Shown: in pieces, positions 9,453 through 18,016 of the stretch
Numbering within the stretch: position 1 is the stretch's first letter
Layout of the letters: each line of letters starts with the position of its first letter
Origin: Acidimicrobilacustris europaeus
GTDB lineage: Bacteria; Actinomycetota; Acidimicrobiia; Acidimicrobiales; Acidimicrobilacustridaceae
DNA length: 64,000 nucleotides
Direction: 5' to 3'
Assembly (NCBI GenBank): GCA_965194515.1
Contig: OZ239146.1
Coordinates: 1,860,001 to 1,924,000, forward strand
Notes under the pieces: model-generated
What the model saw: the letters and a program-made list of their open reading frames with translations, nothing else
Database searches by the model: none
What the model was told of the DNA's origin: nothing
Made by a program: the position numbers and the translations under genes

Positions 9453-10132
9453 TCGCCCTCTCCTTCCTCGTCGGCAACACCAGGCATTGGTTCGACATCG
9501 ACGATGCCGGGCCACGGGCGAACCCGGCGAGCCAACAACGGGAAATCCTTACGAAGGGGATGCCCCACAAAATCCGCAGGCAAATACAGGTTGATCATGT
9601 TCGGATGTCCGTCGAAAGCGAAGCCAAACATTTCGCGAGCTTCACGTTCGTGCCAGTTCGCACCGGCGTAAACGTTCGACCACGTACCTGCAGTGAGATC
9701 GTCGTCGGGAAGGTCGCACTTGAACGTGATCCCCATCCCGGCACTAATTGAGTAGACACGAGCAAGAAGTTGGAATCGGGTTTCGCCACCGGCATAGCCC
9801 TGCACCATTGGTTCTGGTTCCTTTGCAGGTGCACCGGAAACAATGCGGTCTTCTTGAGAATCCATGTCGCGACCGAATGGCGACGGAAGCCAGTCAATCG
9901 CCGAGAGAAAGTCGAAAAAGCGATAGCCCATGGCCTTCGCCGCTTCCGCAGCTGCGACCCAGTTGGCGCGATCGACGCGAATCCAGAGGTCGTCTCCGGG
10001 ACGAATATGCGAACCGACGACACCCTCGCCAAGTCGCGCGGTGACGTCGGCCAGAACGGCCTCTCGCGCCTCGTCGATTTGGGGCGCTGCCGCTTCGGAC
10101 GTTTCAGTGTCAGCTGACGACAATTGGCTCAC
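9449..10132 (-). CDS. nuoC: NADH-quinone oxidoreductase subunit C, 11-subunit set
   Basis: A 30-kDa-type subunit of about 227 residues if started at GTG 10132, inside the end of nuoB. An alternative TTG at 10123 is better spaced from the GGAAGG upstream, and an upstream ATG would overlap nuoB much further. Family motifs in the C-terminal half are WHEREAREMFGFAFDGHP and VGHPLRKDFPL. A short acidic tail follows (EEGEGE). It is a separate gene here, not fused to nuoD. The start is uncertain; the identity is not. Confidence 0.9.
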   Translation of the reverse strand: MSQLSSADTETSEAAAPQIDEAREAVLADVTARLGEGVVGSHIRPGDDLWIRVDRANWVAAAEAAKAMGYRFFDFLSAIDWLPSPFGRDMDSQEDRIVSGAPAKEPEPMVQGYAGGETRFQLLARVYSISAGMGITFKCDLPDDDLTAGTWSNVYAGANWHEREAREMFGFAFDGHPNMINLYLPADFVGHPLRKDFPLLARRVRPWPGIVDVEPMPGVADEEGEGE

Positions 10133-10610
10133 CCTTCCAACGCTCGGCCATGTCCTCATGCGCGATGCGTTCCTGCAGAAGGATGATGCCTTCAAGGAGA
10201 GCTTCGGGACGTGGCGGGCAACCAGGTACGTAAACGTCGACTGGAATCAGCTGATCGACACCCTTGGTGACCGAGTAACTGTCCCAGTAGGGGCCACCGC
10301 AGTTGGCGCAGGATCCCATAGAGATGACGTACTTGGGGTCGGGCATCTGCTCGTAAAGACGAACGACGGCCGGTGCGAGTTTGTCGGTAACGGTGCCGGC
10401 GATGACCACGAGGTCGGCCTGACGAGGACTGGCCGGGAACGGGATGACGCCGAGACGCATCACGTCATAACGCGGCGACGCGAACGCAGCACCCATCTCG
10501 ATAGCGCAACACGCAAGACCCCATTGGTAGGCCCAGATGGAGTACTTCCGAGAAATATTGAGGAGTTTGGCGAGCGGCTTAGGCAGCTTGCCGCTTTCAA
10601 CTAAGCCCAT
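10110..10610 (-). CDS. nuoB: NADH-quinone oxidoreductase subunit B (cluster N2), 11-subunit set
   Basis: A 166-residue subunit from ATG 10610, which overlaps the end of nuoA by 10 bases. The four N2 ligands are visible: the tandem CC of LACCAIEMG, the Cys of GSCANCGG and the Cys of VPGCPPRPEALL. An extra Cys is present in CANC. The cluster that reduces quinone should therefore be present in this complex. Longer upstream frames run through nuoA and were not used. Confidence 0.95.
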   Translation of the reverse strand: MGLVESGKLPKPLAKLLNISRKYSIWAYQWGLACCAIEMGAAFASPRYDVMRLGVIPFPASPRQADLVVIAGTVTDKLAPAVVRLYEQMPDPKYVISMGSCANCGGPYWDSYSVTKGVDQLIPVDVYVPGCPPRPEALLEGIILLQERIAHEDMAERWKGEPIVVS

Positions 10611-10975
10611 TGAAGCACCTTCTTGCGCCAGGCATACAGGAGGCCAAGGGCCAGGATGACAACGAAAATCAACATCTCGACCAGACCGAAGACGCCGTAG
10701 GTCTCGAGTCGCGTCGCCCACGGGAACATGAAGACCGCTTCGACGTCGAACATGACGAAGAGAAGGGCATAGATGTAATAGCGGATTTGGCTCTGTGACC
10801 AGCCGCTACCAACCGGATCAACACCGGATTCGTAGACCAGATACTTCTGCTCTTGAGGGCGCGTTGGTCGGAAGATCTTGCCGATGCCGAGAAGACCGGC
10901 TCCGAGGCCAATACCAACGCCCGCGAAAATTGCAACGGTGAGGTACTGCCTGACGAAATCGGAGTACTCAATCAT
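10601..10975 (-). CDS. nuoA: NADH-quinone oxidoreductase subunit A, 11-subunit set
   Basis: A 124-residue protein with three membrane helices. The loop motif is YESGVDPVGSG, with Ser where many NuoA proteins have Cys; the second NuoA keeps YECG. The second helix contains FDVEAVFMFPWA with the conserved Asp-Glu pair. It opens the 11-gene set, 74 bases after the nuoN stop of the preceding 14-gene set. A weak GGGA precedes the start. Confidence 0.94.
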   Translation of the reverse strand: MIEYSDFVRQYLTVAIFAGVGIGLGAGLLGIGKIFRPTRPQEQKYLVYESGVDPVGSGWSQSQIRYYIYALLFVMFDVEAVFMFPWATRLETYGVFGLVEMLIFVVILALGLLYAWRKKVLQWA

Positions 10976-11049
10976 CGTTCCCGGACACTACAGAAGGGCC
11001 GAACACGGCATGAAATCCTCGTGGCATAGAGCGGTTCAATCTTTGGCGA
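10976..11049 (-). other. 74-base gap between the two nuo gene sets
   Basis: This is the only break wider than 20 bases between nuoA2 and the left edge. On the coding strand it holds TTGAAC followed 17 bases later by ATTTCA, a poor promoter match. There is no strong hairpin or T-run that would end transcription. I see no clear signal, so read-through from the upstream set is the simplest reading, possibly with a weak internal promoter. Confidence 0.4.
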
Positions 11050-12741
11050 TCAACGACCAGCGGTGGTGGACCCAGAGGTGGATCCGGCCGCGCCGAGGTT
11101 GAGTGAGTCGATGGGAGGTGCAGAGTGCACCGCTGCCGGAGTGGCGTCGCGGGCGGGATCAAGCAGGTGATCTGGGAAAAGGCCGTAGCCGATCGTGACG
11201 ACAACACAGATTCCGATGGCGAGACCGGCGGCAAAAGGCACGTGGAGCCGCTTTGACCGATCAATGACATCTTCGGTTCCGTCGTCGCCTCCGGACATGA
11301 AAATGGAGACGATGATCCGGAGATACAGGAAGGCCGAGATGACAGCGGAAACCATCGCGATGATCGCCAATGGGACGGCGTGGGCGTCGGCCGCAGCGGT
11401 GATCGAGAGGAACTTGGCGAAGAAGCCGGCGGTGAACGGAACACCCGCCTGAGCCAGGAGCATGACGATAAAGGAACCGGCCAGCCATGGGTTCGAGCGA
11501 GCCAGACCGTTGTAGTCGGAAAGCTGGTGGTTTCCATCGCCCTTACGTCCCACGATCGCGACCACACCAAATGAGCCCGCCACCATGAAGGTGTAGACCG
11601 CCACATAAAACGCAGCAGCAGTGGTGCCGTTGGCGCTGTTGGCTTGGATGGCCATGAGAATGAAACCCGCATGGCTAATTGAGGAGTAGGCCAGCATGCG
11701 CTTGACGTTGCTCTGAACGATTGCGAGCGCCGCTCCAACGACCATCGAAAGGATTGCCAACACGTACATGATGGGCTTCCACGTCGAGGCGTAGTTCGGG
11801 AAGGTCAACATGAACACGCGAACCAGACCAGCAACTGCTGCAGCCTTGACGCCAGATGCCATCCATGCGGTTGCCGGAGTGGGGGCACCGTCGTAGACGT
11901 CGGGGCTCCATGCGTGGAACGGAACTGCCGAAATCTTGAACGCCAAGCCAACGAGCACGAGCACGAGCCCGACCAGAAGGAGGCCGTTATGGATCGGGAC
12001 AACCGCAGACATGAAGTCTCGGATATCGGCAAAGTTGGTCGAGCCGGTCGCGCCGTAGAGCATCGCGATGCCATACAGAAGGAACGCTGACGAGAACGCT
12101 CCCAAGATGAAGTACTTGAGTCCGGACTCTTGCGACTGCACACGGCGCAGGTTCATGCCGGCGAGTACATAGACAGCAATAGAGAGTGTCTCGAGGCCGA
12201 TGAACAGAACGATGAGATCGTTCGACATCGCCATGATGACGCCACCAACAGCCGAAAGCAGAACCAGGACGTAAAACTCGGGGCCTGTCATGGACTCACG
12301 ACGCAGGAAACTGTCGGCCAACAACGCAGCTAACACGACGCCAAGACACAACACGATCGTGATGAAAAGCGAGAAGCCGTCGATGCCAACTGCTCCCCCG
12401 GCGGTGCTGAACGGACCGGTTTGCGATTGGTCAAGGTTCCACCACAGCAGCGAATCCCAGCCCTGCACGCGTGCCCACATCGGCATCGCGCTGATTGCCG
12501 CAGCCACGGCGATTGCAACCGTGGTCAGTGTGAACAGACCCTTTGGCTCACGCTTCTTTAAGAACGAAGAGAACGTGAGTGTGAGCAGCGCGCCGACCAA
12601 CAAGATGATCATCGGCAGTAGCGCCAACCAGTCGATTGACGGGCCAGCAACTTGCGCTATCCCGGAATCGAGTGCTTCGGCAGCAACATCGCCACCGCGA
12701 AGCATGCTGGGATCGACCTGAGCGAAAAGAGACGCGATCAC
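11050..12741 (-). CDS. nuoN: NADH-quinone oxidoreductase subunit N, 14-subunit set
   Basis: A 563-residue antiporter-like subunit, about 60 residues longer than the first NuoN. It has an N-terminal extension of about 35 residues before the first helix and a low-complexity Ser/Thr/Gly tail. Conserved features are the glutamate helix FIGLETLSIAVYVLAG, AVPFHAWSPDVYDGAPTP and KRMLAYSSISHAGFIL. It is the last gene of the 14-subunit set and overlaps nuoM by 4 bases. Confidence 0.95.
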   Translation of the reverse strand: MIASLFAQVDPSMLRGGDVAAEALDSGIAQVAGPSIDWLALLPMIILLVGALLTLTFSSFLKKREPKGLFTLTTVAIAVAAAISAMPMWARVQGWDSLLWWNLDQSQTGPFSTAGGAVGIDGFSLFITIVLCLGVVLAALLADSFLRRESMTGPEFYVLVLLSAVGGVIMAMSNDLIVLFIGLETLSIAVYVLAGMNLRRVQSQESGLKYFILGAFSSAFLLYGIAMLYGATGSTNFADIRDFMSAVVPIHNGLLLVGLVLVLVGLAFKISAVPFHAWSPDVYDGAPTPATAWMASGVKAAAVAGLVRVFMLTFPNYASTWKPIMYVLAILSMVVGAALAIVQSNVKRMLAYSSISHAGFILMAIQANSANGTTAAAFYVAVYTFMVAGSFGVVAIVGRKGDGNHQLSDYNGLARSNPWLAGSFIVMLLAQAGVPFTAGFFAKFLSITAAADAHAVPLAIIAMVSAVISAFLYLRIIVSIFMSGGDDGTEDVIDRSKRLHVPFAAGLAIGICVVVTIGYGLFPDHLLDPARDATPAAVHSAPPIDSLNLGAAGSTSGSTTAGR

Positions 12742-14390
12742 TGATTCGCCCCCTGTCCGTTCGTGGCGACACCAAGAGAGTGTTCACCGGTCTTCGAATG
12801 CGAGGCCTCGGGAAGGTAAAGGAGATCGGCGCCCTTGCGGGTGATTGGCTCGCGGAAACCTTCGACCTTTACCTCGAGACGAGTCACAACTCGCTTCACC
12901 GACGGCTCTATGCGGTCGAGAACCGGCTTCGGGTAGATGCCAAGGAAGATGATGAGAACGACCAGCGGCACCATGACGAGCTTTTCGGAAATCTTGAGAT
13001 CCGGAAAGTTCTTGTTCGCTTCGTCGGGTTCGCCTTGGAACACACGCTGGTAGGCCCAAAGCAAATAGAGCGCAGCAACGATCACACCTGTGGCAGCGAT
13101 GACTGCCCACCAACGGTTGGCGACAAAAGTGCCGAGGAGTACAAGGAATTCGCCGACGAAACCGTTCAGGCCAGGTACGCCAATCGACGCAAGCATGACA
13201 AGCGTGAACACACCAGCAAAGACGGGGGCCACTTTTGCGATTCCGTTGAGTTCGGAGATCTCGTAGGTATGGCGACGTGAGTAGAGGAAGCCAAGAAGGA
13301 TGAACAACGCACCGGTAGTGATGCCGTGGTTGACCATCTGAAGCACAGAACCTTGAATGCCTTCAACGTTGAGCGCGAACAGGCCCATGAGAGCGAAGCC
13401 CATGTGTGCGACCGATGAGTAGGCAACGAGTCGCTTGAGATTTTTCTGCATCGCCGCGACGATGCCGCCATAGACCACACCGATCGTGGCCAAGGTGAGC
13501 ATCACTGGTGCGAACCACACCGTTGCCTCGGGGAACAGTTCGAGTCCGTACCGAAGGAAACCGTAGGTACCGAGCTTGAGGAGGATGCCGGCAAGGTCGA
13601 TAGAACCTGCAGTCGGAGCCTCGGTGTGTGCATCGGGCAGCCATGTGTGGAATGGGAACGATGGAACCTTCACTGCGAAGGCAATCGCCATACCCAAGAA
13701 CAACCAACGACCGGTACTGGTCGCCAAATTGTCTGTGGCGATGATCTTGGTGAAGTCGAATGACACACCGCCGTTCTCGCCAGCTCCGGCGAGAACCGCA
13801 AGTGTGACGATAGAGACCAGCATGAACGCTGATCCGAGCATTGTGTAAAGGAAGAACTTCGTCGCGGCGTAGATCCGACGGCCGTGTCCCCACTTGCCGA
13901 TGAGCATGTAAAGGGGCACGAGGGTGATCTCGAACATCAAGAAGAAAAGGAAGAGATCGAGCGCAAGGAACGCACCCATACAACCCGCCATAAGGAGGGT
14001 GAGCCACGCGTAGTAGCCCTTCGGACTGTGTGCCGGTTTCGCAGCGAAAAGCGCAATCGGAAACAGGATGCCAGTAAGCACAACAAGGAAGAGTGAGATG
14101 CCGTCGACGCCAAGGAAGAACTTGATGTCAAGCGACTGCACCCAGGTCTGCTGCACCACGAACTGGAATCCGGCATCGTCGGTCTTGAACTGAACGAGCA
14201 ACGCAATGCTCAAAATTCCGGTGAGCAGTGCGGTGAGGATCGCCATCTGTCGTGAAAGTTCCGGACGGGAACTCGGCATGAGGGCGATAAGGATGGCGCC
14301 GACGACAGGAACGAAGATCAGTGCAGGAAGGATCGGGAACGATGCTGAGCCGCCCGAAGCGAACACGGTGGAAAGTAGTGATGCGCTCAT
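12738..14390 (-). CDS. nuoM: NADH-quinone oxidoreductase subunit M, 14-subunit set
   Basis: A 550-residue antiporter-like subunit with the glutamate helix MFEITLVPLYMLIGKWG, FPFHTWLPDAHTEAPT and the lysine region KRLVAYSSVAHMGFALMG. A hydrophilic C-terminal tail of about 65 residues follows the last helix and is absent from the other NuoM. It shares one base with the nuoL stop and overlaps nuoN by 4 bases. Confidence 0.95.
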   Translation of the reverse strand: MSASLLSTVFASGGSASFPILPALIFVPVVGAILIALMPSSRPELSRQMAILTALLTGILSIALLVQFKTDDAGFQFVVQQTWVQSLDIKFFLGVDGISLFLVVLTGILFPIALFAAKPAHSPKGYYAWLTLLMAGCMGAFLALDLFLFFLMFEITLVPLYMLIGKWGHGRRIYAATKFFLYTMLGSAFMLVSIVTLAVLAGAGENGGVSFDFTKIIATDNLATSTGRWLFLGMAIAFAVKVPSFPFHTWLPDAHTEAPTAGSIDLAGILLKLGTYGFLRYGLELFPEATVWFAPVMLTLATIGVVYGGIVAAMQKNLKRLVAYSSVAHMGFALMGLFALNVEGIQGSVLQMVNHGITTGALFILLGFLYSRRHTYEISELNGIAKVAPVFAGVFTLVMLASIGVPGLNGFVGEFLVLLGTFVANRWWAVIAATGVIVAALYLLWAYQRVFQGEPDEANKNFPDLKISEKLVMVPLVVLIIFLGIYPKPVLDRIEPSVKRVVTRLEVKVEGFREPITRKGADLLYLPEASHSKTGEHSLGVATNGQGANQ

Positions 14391-16372
14391 CAGAGACTCA
14401 CCTGCGTCATGACGAATGCGACAATCAGAATGGCGCCAACACCGATCATGAGTGCATACCAGCGCACGTAGCCGTTCTCAATAGCGCGGAGTCGAGACGC
14501 ACCACCACGAGTGGCTCGTCCGACACCATTAACTGCACCATCGATAACCACCTTGTCGAACATGGCGATGAGTTCAAAGCCTTTACGACCAATCCCACCC
14601 ATGAACTTTGTGATGCTTTGATCGATATACCAGCCGTTGGCGAAGAACGGGAGTTCAATGCGACGCGGATCCACTTTGTTCTTCAGATACACCATGTAGG
14701 CAGCAAAGATGCCGAGCAGAGCAATCGTCGTTGAGAGAACGAGTTCAAAGGTGAGCTGAAAGGCGCCAAGATCAAAGTTCGCTTGATTCTCACCAACGAC
14801 TGGCTCAAGCCAGTTGTTGAGGAACTCAAGGTTGTGAGTGAACGGAAGGTTCAAGAACCCGGCAATAGCGGCGAAGAACGCCAGCACGATGAGCGGGACC
14901 AACATTGGCCACTTCGATTCGTGCGGATGCACTGCACCGTGGCCAGCATCGGCGTGCGCATCATCGTGGGCATCGGCATGATCATCCGATTCAGCGACAT
15001 CGGAAGCCGTATGAGCCTTGAGATTGGCGAGTTCACCCTCGGCTGATTCGCCCCAACGTGCATCGCCGTAGAAGACGCGGAATACGAGACGGCTCATGTA
15101 GAACGCGGTGAGCAATGCAGTGATGAGGCCAATCACATAAAGGATCGGGCTCTTATGAAGTGCATACGCAAGGATGTCGTCCTTCGACCAGAAGCCCGAG
15201 AACGGCGGGACACCGGCGATAGCAAGCCAGCCAATGATGAACGTGACTGCGGTGACCGGCATGACCTTGCGCAATGCGCCCATACGGCGCATGTCTTGCT
15301 CATCGTGCATGCCGTGGATGACTGAACCAGCACCAAGGAAGAGCAATGCCTTGAAGAAAGCGTGCGTGATCATGTGGAAGATCGCTGCGGTGTATCCACC
15401 GACACCTATCGCCAAAAACATGTATCCGAGCTGACTAACGGTTGAGTATGCGAGGACCTTCTTGATGTCCTGTTGAGCCATAGCAATCGTCGCGGCGAGA
15501 AATGCTGTTGCGATACCGACAATGGCGATCATCCAAGGAATCCAGGATGCCGAAGCGGCGATGATCGGATTCACACGAACGAGCAAGTACACGCCCGCGG
15601 TCACCATCGTTGCAGCGTGAATAAGCGCCGATACTGGGGTGGGGCCAGCCATGGCGTCGGGCAACCAGATAAACAACGGAATCTGTGCCGACTTACCAAT
15701 GGCGCCGACAAACAGCATCAGCGCGATAAAGGTCGCTGTGGTTTCCGCGAGTCCCGGAGACAACGGAAGGAATTCGGTATAGGTCACGGTGCCAAAGGCG
15801 AAGAACGTCATGAAGATTGCGACCATGAAGCCCCAATCGCCAACGCGATTGGTGATGAACGCCTTCTTTCCTGCGCTGGCGTTCTCGTCCTTCTCGAACC
15901 AGAACGCAATGAGGAAGTACGAACAAGCACCCACGCCTTCCCAACCAAGGAACGTAAGCACCAAGTTGTCGCCGAGAACAAGGACGAGCATTGAGAACAC
16001 GAACAGGTTCAGGTATGTGAAAAAACGCGGGAAGCGACTATCTCCATGCATGTACCCAATTGAGTAGAGATGGATGAGCGATGCGATACCCGTTACAAAA
16101 AGCACCATCGCCATTGAAAGAGGATCGAGCAAGAAACCAATATCAACGCTGAAGTTGCCAGCTGGGATCCATTCGAACAACGAGAGTTCGTAGGTGTGTT
16201 CGGGCTCGCCCCAAAGTCCGGCGAACACAACACAGGCGGTCACGAACGAAAGGGCGACCGCACCCGTGCCGATCCAACCAGCCCGCGGTTCACCAATGCG
16301 CTTACCGAAAAACACCAAGATCAAGAAACCTGCAAGCGGCAGTGCAGGGAGTAACCAGACGAGTCCGACCAT
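14390..16372 (-). CDS. nuoL: NADH-quinone oxidoreductase subunit L, 14-subunit set
   Basis: A 660-residue distal antiporter-like subunit with FLGWEGVGACSYFLIAFW, IPLFIWLPDAMAGPTPVSAL and KVLAYSTVSQLGYMFLA. A cytoplasmic or periplasmic loop at about residues 445-485 is strongly His/Asp-rich (DDHADAHDDAHADAGHG). The C-terminal lateral-helix region is present. Five bases separate it from the nuoK stop. Length is close to the bacterial norm. Confidence 0.95.
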   Translation of the reverse strand: MVGLVWLLPALPLAGFLILVFFGKRIGEPRAGWIGTGAVALSFVTACVVFAGLWGEPEHTYELSLFEWIPAGNFSVDIGFLLDPLSMAMVLFVTGIASLIHLYSIGYMHGDSRFPRFFTYLNLFVFSMLVLVLGDNLVLTFLGWEGVGACSYFLIAFWFEKDENASAGKKAFITNRVGDWGFMVAIFMTFFAFGTVTYTEFLPLSPGLAETTATFIALMLFVGAIGKSAQIPLFIWLPDAMAGPTPVSALIHAATMVTAGVYLLVRVNPIIAASASWIPWMIAIVGIATAFLAATIAMAQQDIKKVLAYSTVSQLGYMFLAIGVGGYTAAIFHMITHAFFKALLFLGAGSVIHGMHDEQDMRRMGALRKVMPVTAVTFIIGWLAIAGVPPFSGFWSKDDILAYALHKSPILYVIGLITALLTAFYMSRLVFRVFYGDARWGESAEGELANLKAHTASDVAESDDHADAHDDAHADAGHGAVHPHESKWPMLVPLIVLAFFAAIAGFLNLPFTHNLEFLNNWLEPVVGENQANFDLGAFQLTFELVLSTTIALLGIFAAYMVYLKNKVDPRRIELPFFANGWYIDQSITKFMGGIGRKGFELIAMFDKVVIDGAVNGVGRATRGGASRLRAIENGYVRWYALMIGVGAILIVAFVMTQVSL

Positions 16373-16377
16373 GTCCC

Positions 16378-16686
16378 CTATCCCCTCAATGTCCGAAGGT
16401 CATCGGCGGTAGCGCCGGGACGACGACGTGCCATCGCCACGATGAGAGCCAGGCCAACAACAACTTCGGCAGCGGCGACAACCATGACGAAAAAGACGAT
16501 GATCTGACCAGAGATGTCATTGAGCATCTTGCCGAAGGTCACGAACGAAAGGTTCACGGCGTTGAGCATGAGTTCGACGCACATGATCATGACCAGTGGG
16601 TTCCGACGGATGAGAACGCCGACGCCACCGATCACAAAAAGGATCGCCGAGAGCATCAGGTACGCAAGTGAGAGGTTTGAGCCCAT
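16378..16686 (-). CDS. nuoK: NADH-quinone oxidoreductase subunit K, 14-subunit set
   Basis: A 102-residue, three-helix subunit. The conserved membrane glutamates lie in IMCVELMLNAVNLSFV and AAAEVVVGLALIVAMA. Start and nuoJ stop share one base. The sequence differs at many positions from the NuoK at 5911-6225, in keeping with two old, separate complex I types. Confidence 0.95.
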   Translation of the reverse strand: MGSNLSLAYLMLSAILFVIGGVGVLIRRNPLVMIMCVELMLNAVNLSFVTFGKMLNDISGQIIVFFVMVVAAAEVVVGLALIVAMARRRPGATADDLRTLRG

Positions 16687-17288
16687 CAGTGCGCTCCTTC
16701 CTCGGGAATGGCGGTGAGTGGTTCGTCGCCCATATCGGTCATGGATTCCGGCTCAGGAACGGGCTGGAGATCTCGGGGGCGGCGGGAAAGAACAACCGCT
16801 CCGACAACAGCGATGGTGAGAAGAGCGGCGGTGACTTCGAGTGCGAAGACGTAGGTCGTGAACAGTTCGGTACCGATCTGGGTGATGTTCGAGACCGTGG
16901 GTGAGAGAGCGCCAGTGACCGAGCGTGAGCCGGTAACGATGGCGTCCTTACCAATAATGATGATGGCGAGCATCGCTCCGAGAAAGAGCAGCCCTACGAG
17001 TCCGGCGAGAAGCCGTTGGCCAACCAAGGGTTCGGTATCGAGGTCCTCTTCACGATCAACGCCCAACAGCATCATGACAAAGAGGATCAGTACGACGATG
17101 GCGCCGGTGTAGACGATGACCTGCACAACGGCGAGCAACTCGGCGCCAAGGTTCAGGAAAAGAACAGCGATTCCGAACAGCGTCGCAATAAGACTGAGTG
17201 CAGCATGCACCGGGTTACGCGAGGAGACGACCCCGAGTCCTCCGGCAAGCACGATTAGCGCGCTAACGATAAAGACCGCAGTTTCCAT
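16686..17288 (-). CDS. nuoJ: NADH-quinone oxidoreductase subunit J, 14-subunit set
   Basis: A 200-residue membrane subunit with the family core LLAVVQVIVYTGAIVVLILF (about residues 52-71), followed by MMLLGVDREEDLDTEP. The C-terminal hydrophilic tail of about 30 residues is Pro/Glu-rich. It lies two bases after the nuoI stop. Longer than the partner at 6225-6734 but within family variation. Confidence 0.93.
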   Translation of the reverse strand: METAVFIVSALIVLAGGLGVVSSRNPVHAALSLIATLFGIAVLFLNLGAELLAVVQVIVYTGAIVVLILFVMMLLGVDREEDLDTEPLVGQRLLAGLVGLLFLGAMLAIIIIGKDAIVTGSRSVTGALSPTVSNITQIGTELFTTYVFALEVTAALLTIAVVGAVVLSRRPRDLQPVPEPESMTDMGDEPLTAIPEEGAH

Positions 17289-17290
17289 GA

Positions 17291-18016
17291 TCAGCGATCA
17301 CCGCCGCGTTCATCGTCGTGGTGCTCGTCGTGTCCTGGCGAAACGTGCTCGGGAGTTCCCGGCGCATGATCCTCGTGGCCATGACCGTGTTCGTCGATCA
17401 TGTCGAGAGGGGTAGCCGCGGAGTCCTTGACGTCCTGTGCGGCTTCAGGCGCACGAATGCCATAGCCAAGCTCGCCCGACCAACCAACAACGCCTTCGAA
17501 TTCTGCAGAACCAGAGGGTGACGTTGCGCGCATCCAAGCCGAGGTCGGCAAATCTTCGCCGGCTCGCCAGTCTTCCCACGGCATCTTCTGGGGCATGCCG
17601 TCGTCGTCAACAACGAGTTCGGCCTTGGTGTAGATCGCGTCGGCGCGGTTCGTGAACGAGAACTCAAACATCTTGCTCTCGGTAATGGCTTCTGTCGGGC
17701 AGGCTTCGACACAAAGATCGCAATGGATGCATCGGAGATAGTTGATCTCGTAGATGTAGCCAAAACGCTCACCGGGAGAAACTGGATCCTCGATCGGATT
17801 GTCGGCGCCACGGACGAAGATGCACTTCGCGGGGCACACACCGGCGCAGAGTTCGCAACCGATGCACTTTTCCATTCCGTCTTCATAACGATTGAGAACG
17901 TGACGACCGTGAACCCGAATCGGCTTAGGCGCCTTTTCTTTCGGGTACTGCGTTGTCACGCGTTGCTTGCGGCCGATTTGGCGCAGGCTGACGAGAAAAC
18001 CACCGAGGTAACCCAT
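17291..18016 (-). CDS. nuoI: NADH-quinone oxidoreductase subunit I, 14-subunit set, with His/Asp-rich C-terminal tail
   Basis: A 241-residue peripheral subunit. Its cluster motifs are CIGCELCAGVCPAKC and CIHCDLCVEACPTEA, giving N6a and N6b. The core ends near residue 160. A tail of about 80 residues follows, not found in the other NuoI, and its last 37 residues are very rich in His, Asp and Glu (EHGHGHEDHAPG, GHDEHHDDE). Most NuoI proteins are 160-200 residues. The tail could bind metal or be a disordered spacer; sequence alone does not decide. Confidence 0.95.
   Translation of the reverse strand: MGYLGGFLVSLRQIGRKQRVTTQYPKEKAPKPIRVHGRHVLNRYEDGMEKCIGCELCAGVCPAKCIFVRGADNPIEDPVSPGERFGYIYEINYLRCIHCDLCVEACPTEAITESKMFEFSFTNRADAIYTKAELVVDDDGMPQKMPWEDWRAGEDLPTSAWMRATSPSGSAEFEGVVGWSGELGYGIRAPEAAQDVKDSAATPLDMIDEHGHGHEDHAPGTPEHVSPGHDEHHDDERGGDR

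Noticed and set aside
10110..10721. A longer NuoB in the 11-subunit set
   Set aside because: The added codons run inside nuoA and look like shadow sequence (Arg-rich); ATG 10610 fits family length.
590..10975. The 11-subunit set as a decayed copy of the 14-subunit set
   Set aside because: All 11 genes are intact, keep their Fe-S and proton-channel residues and differ widely from the other copies, so this is not a decaying duplicate.
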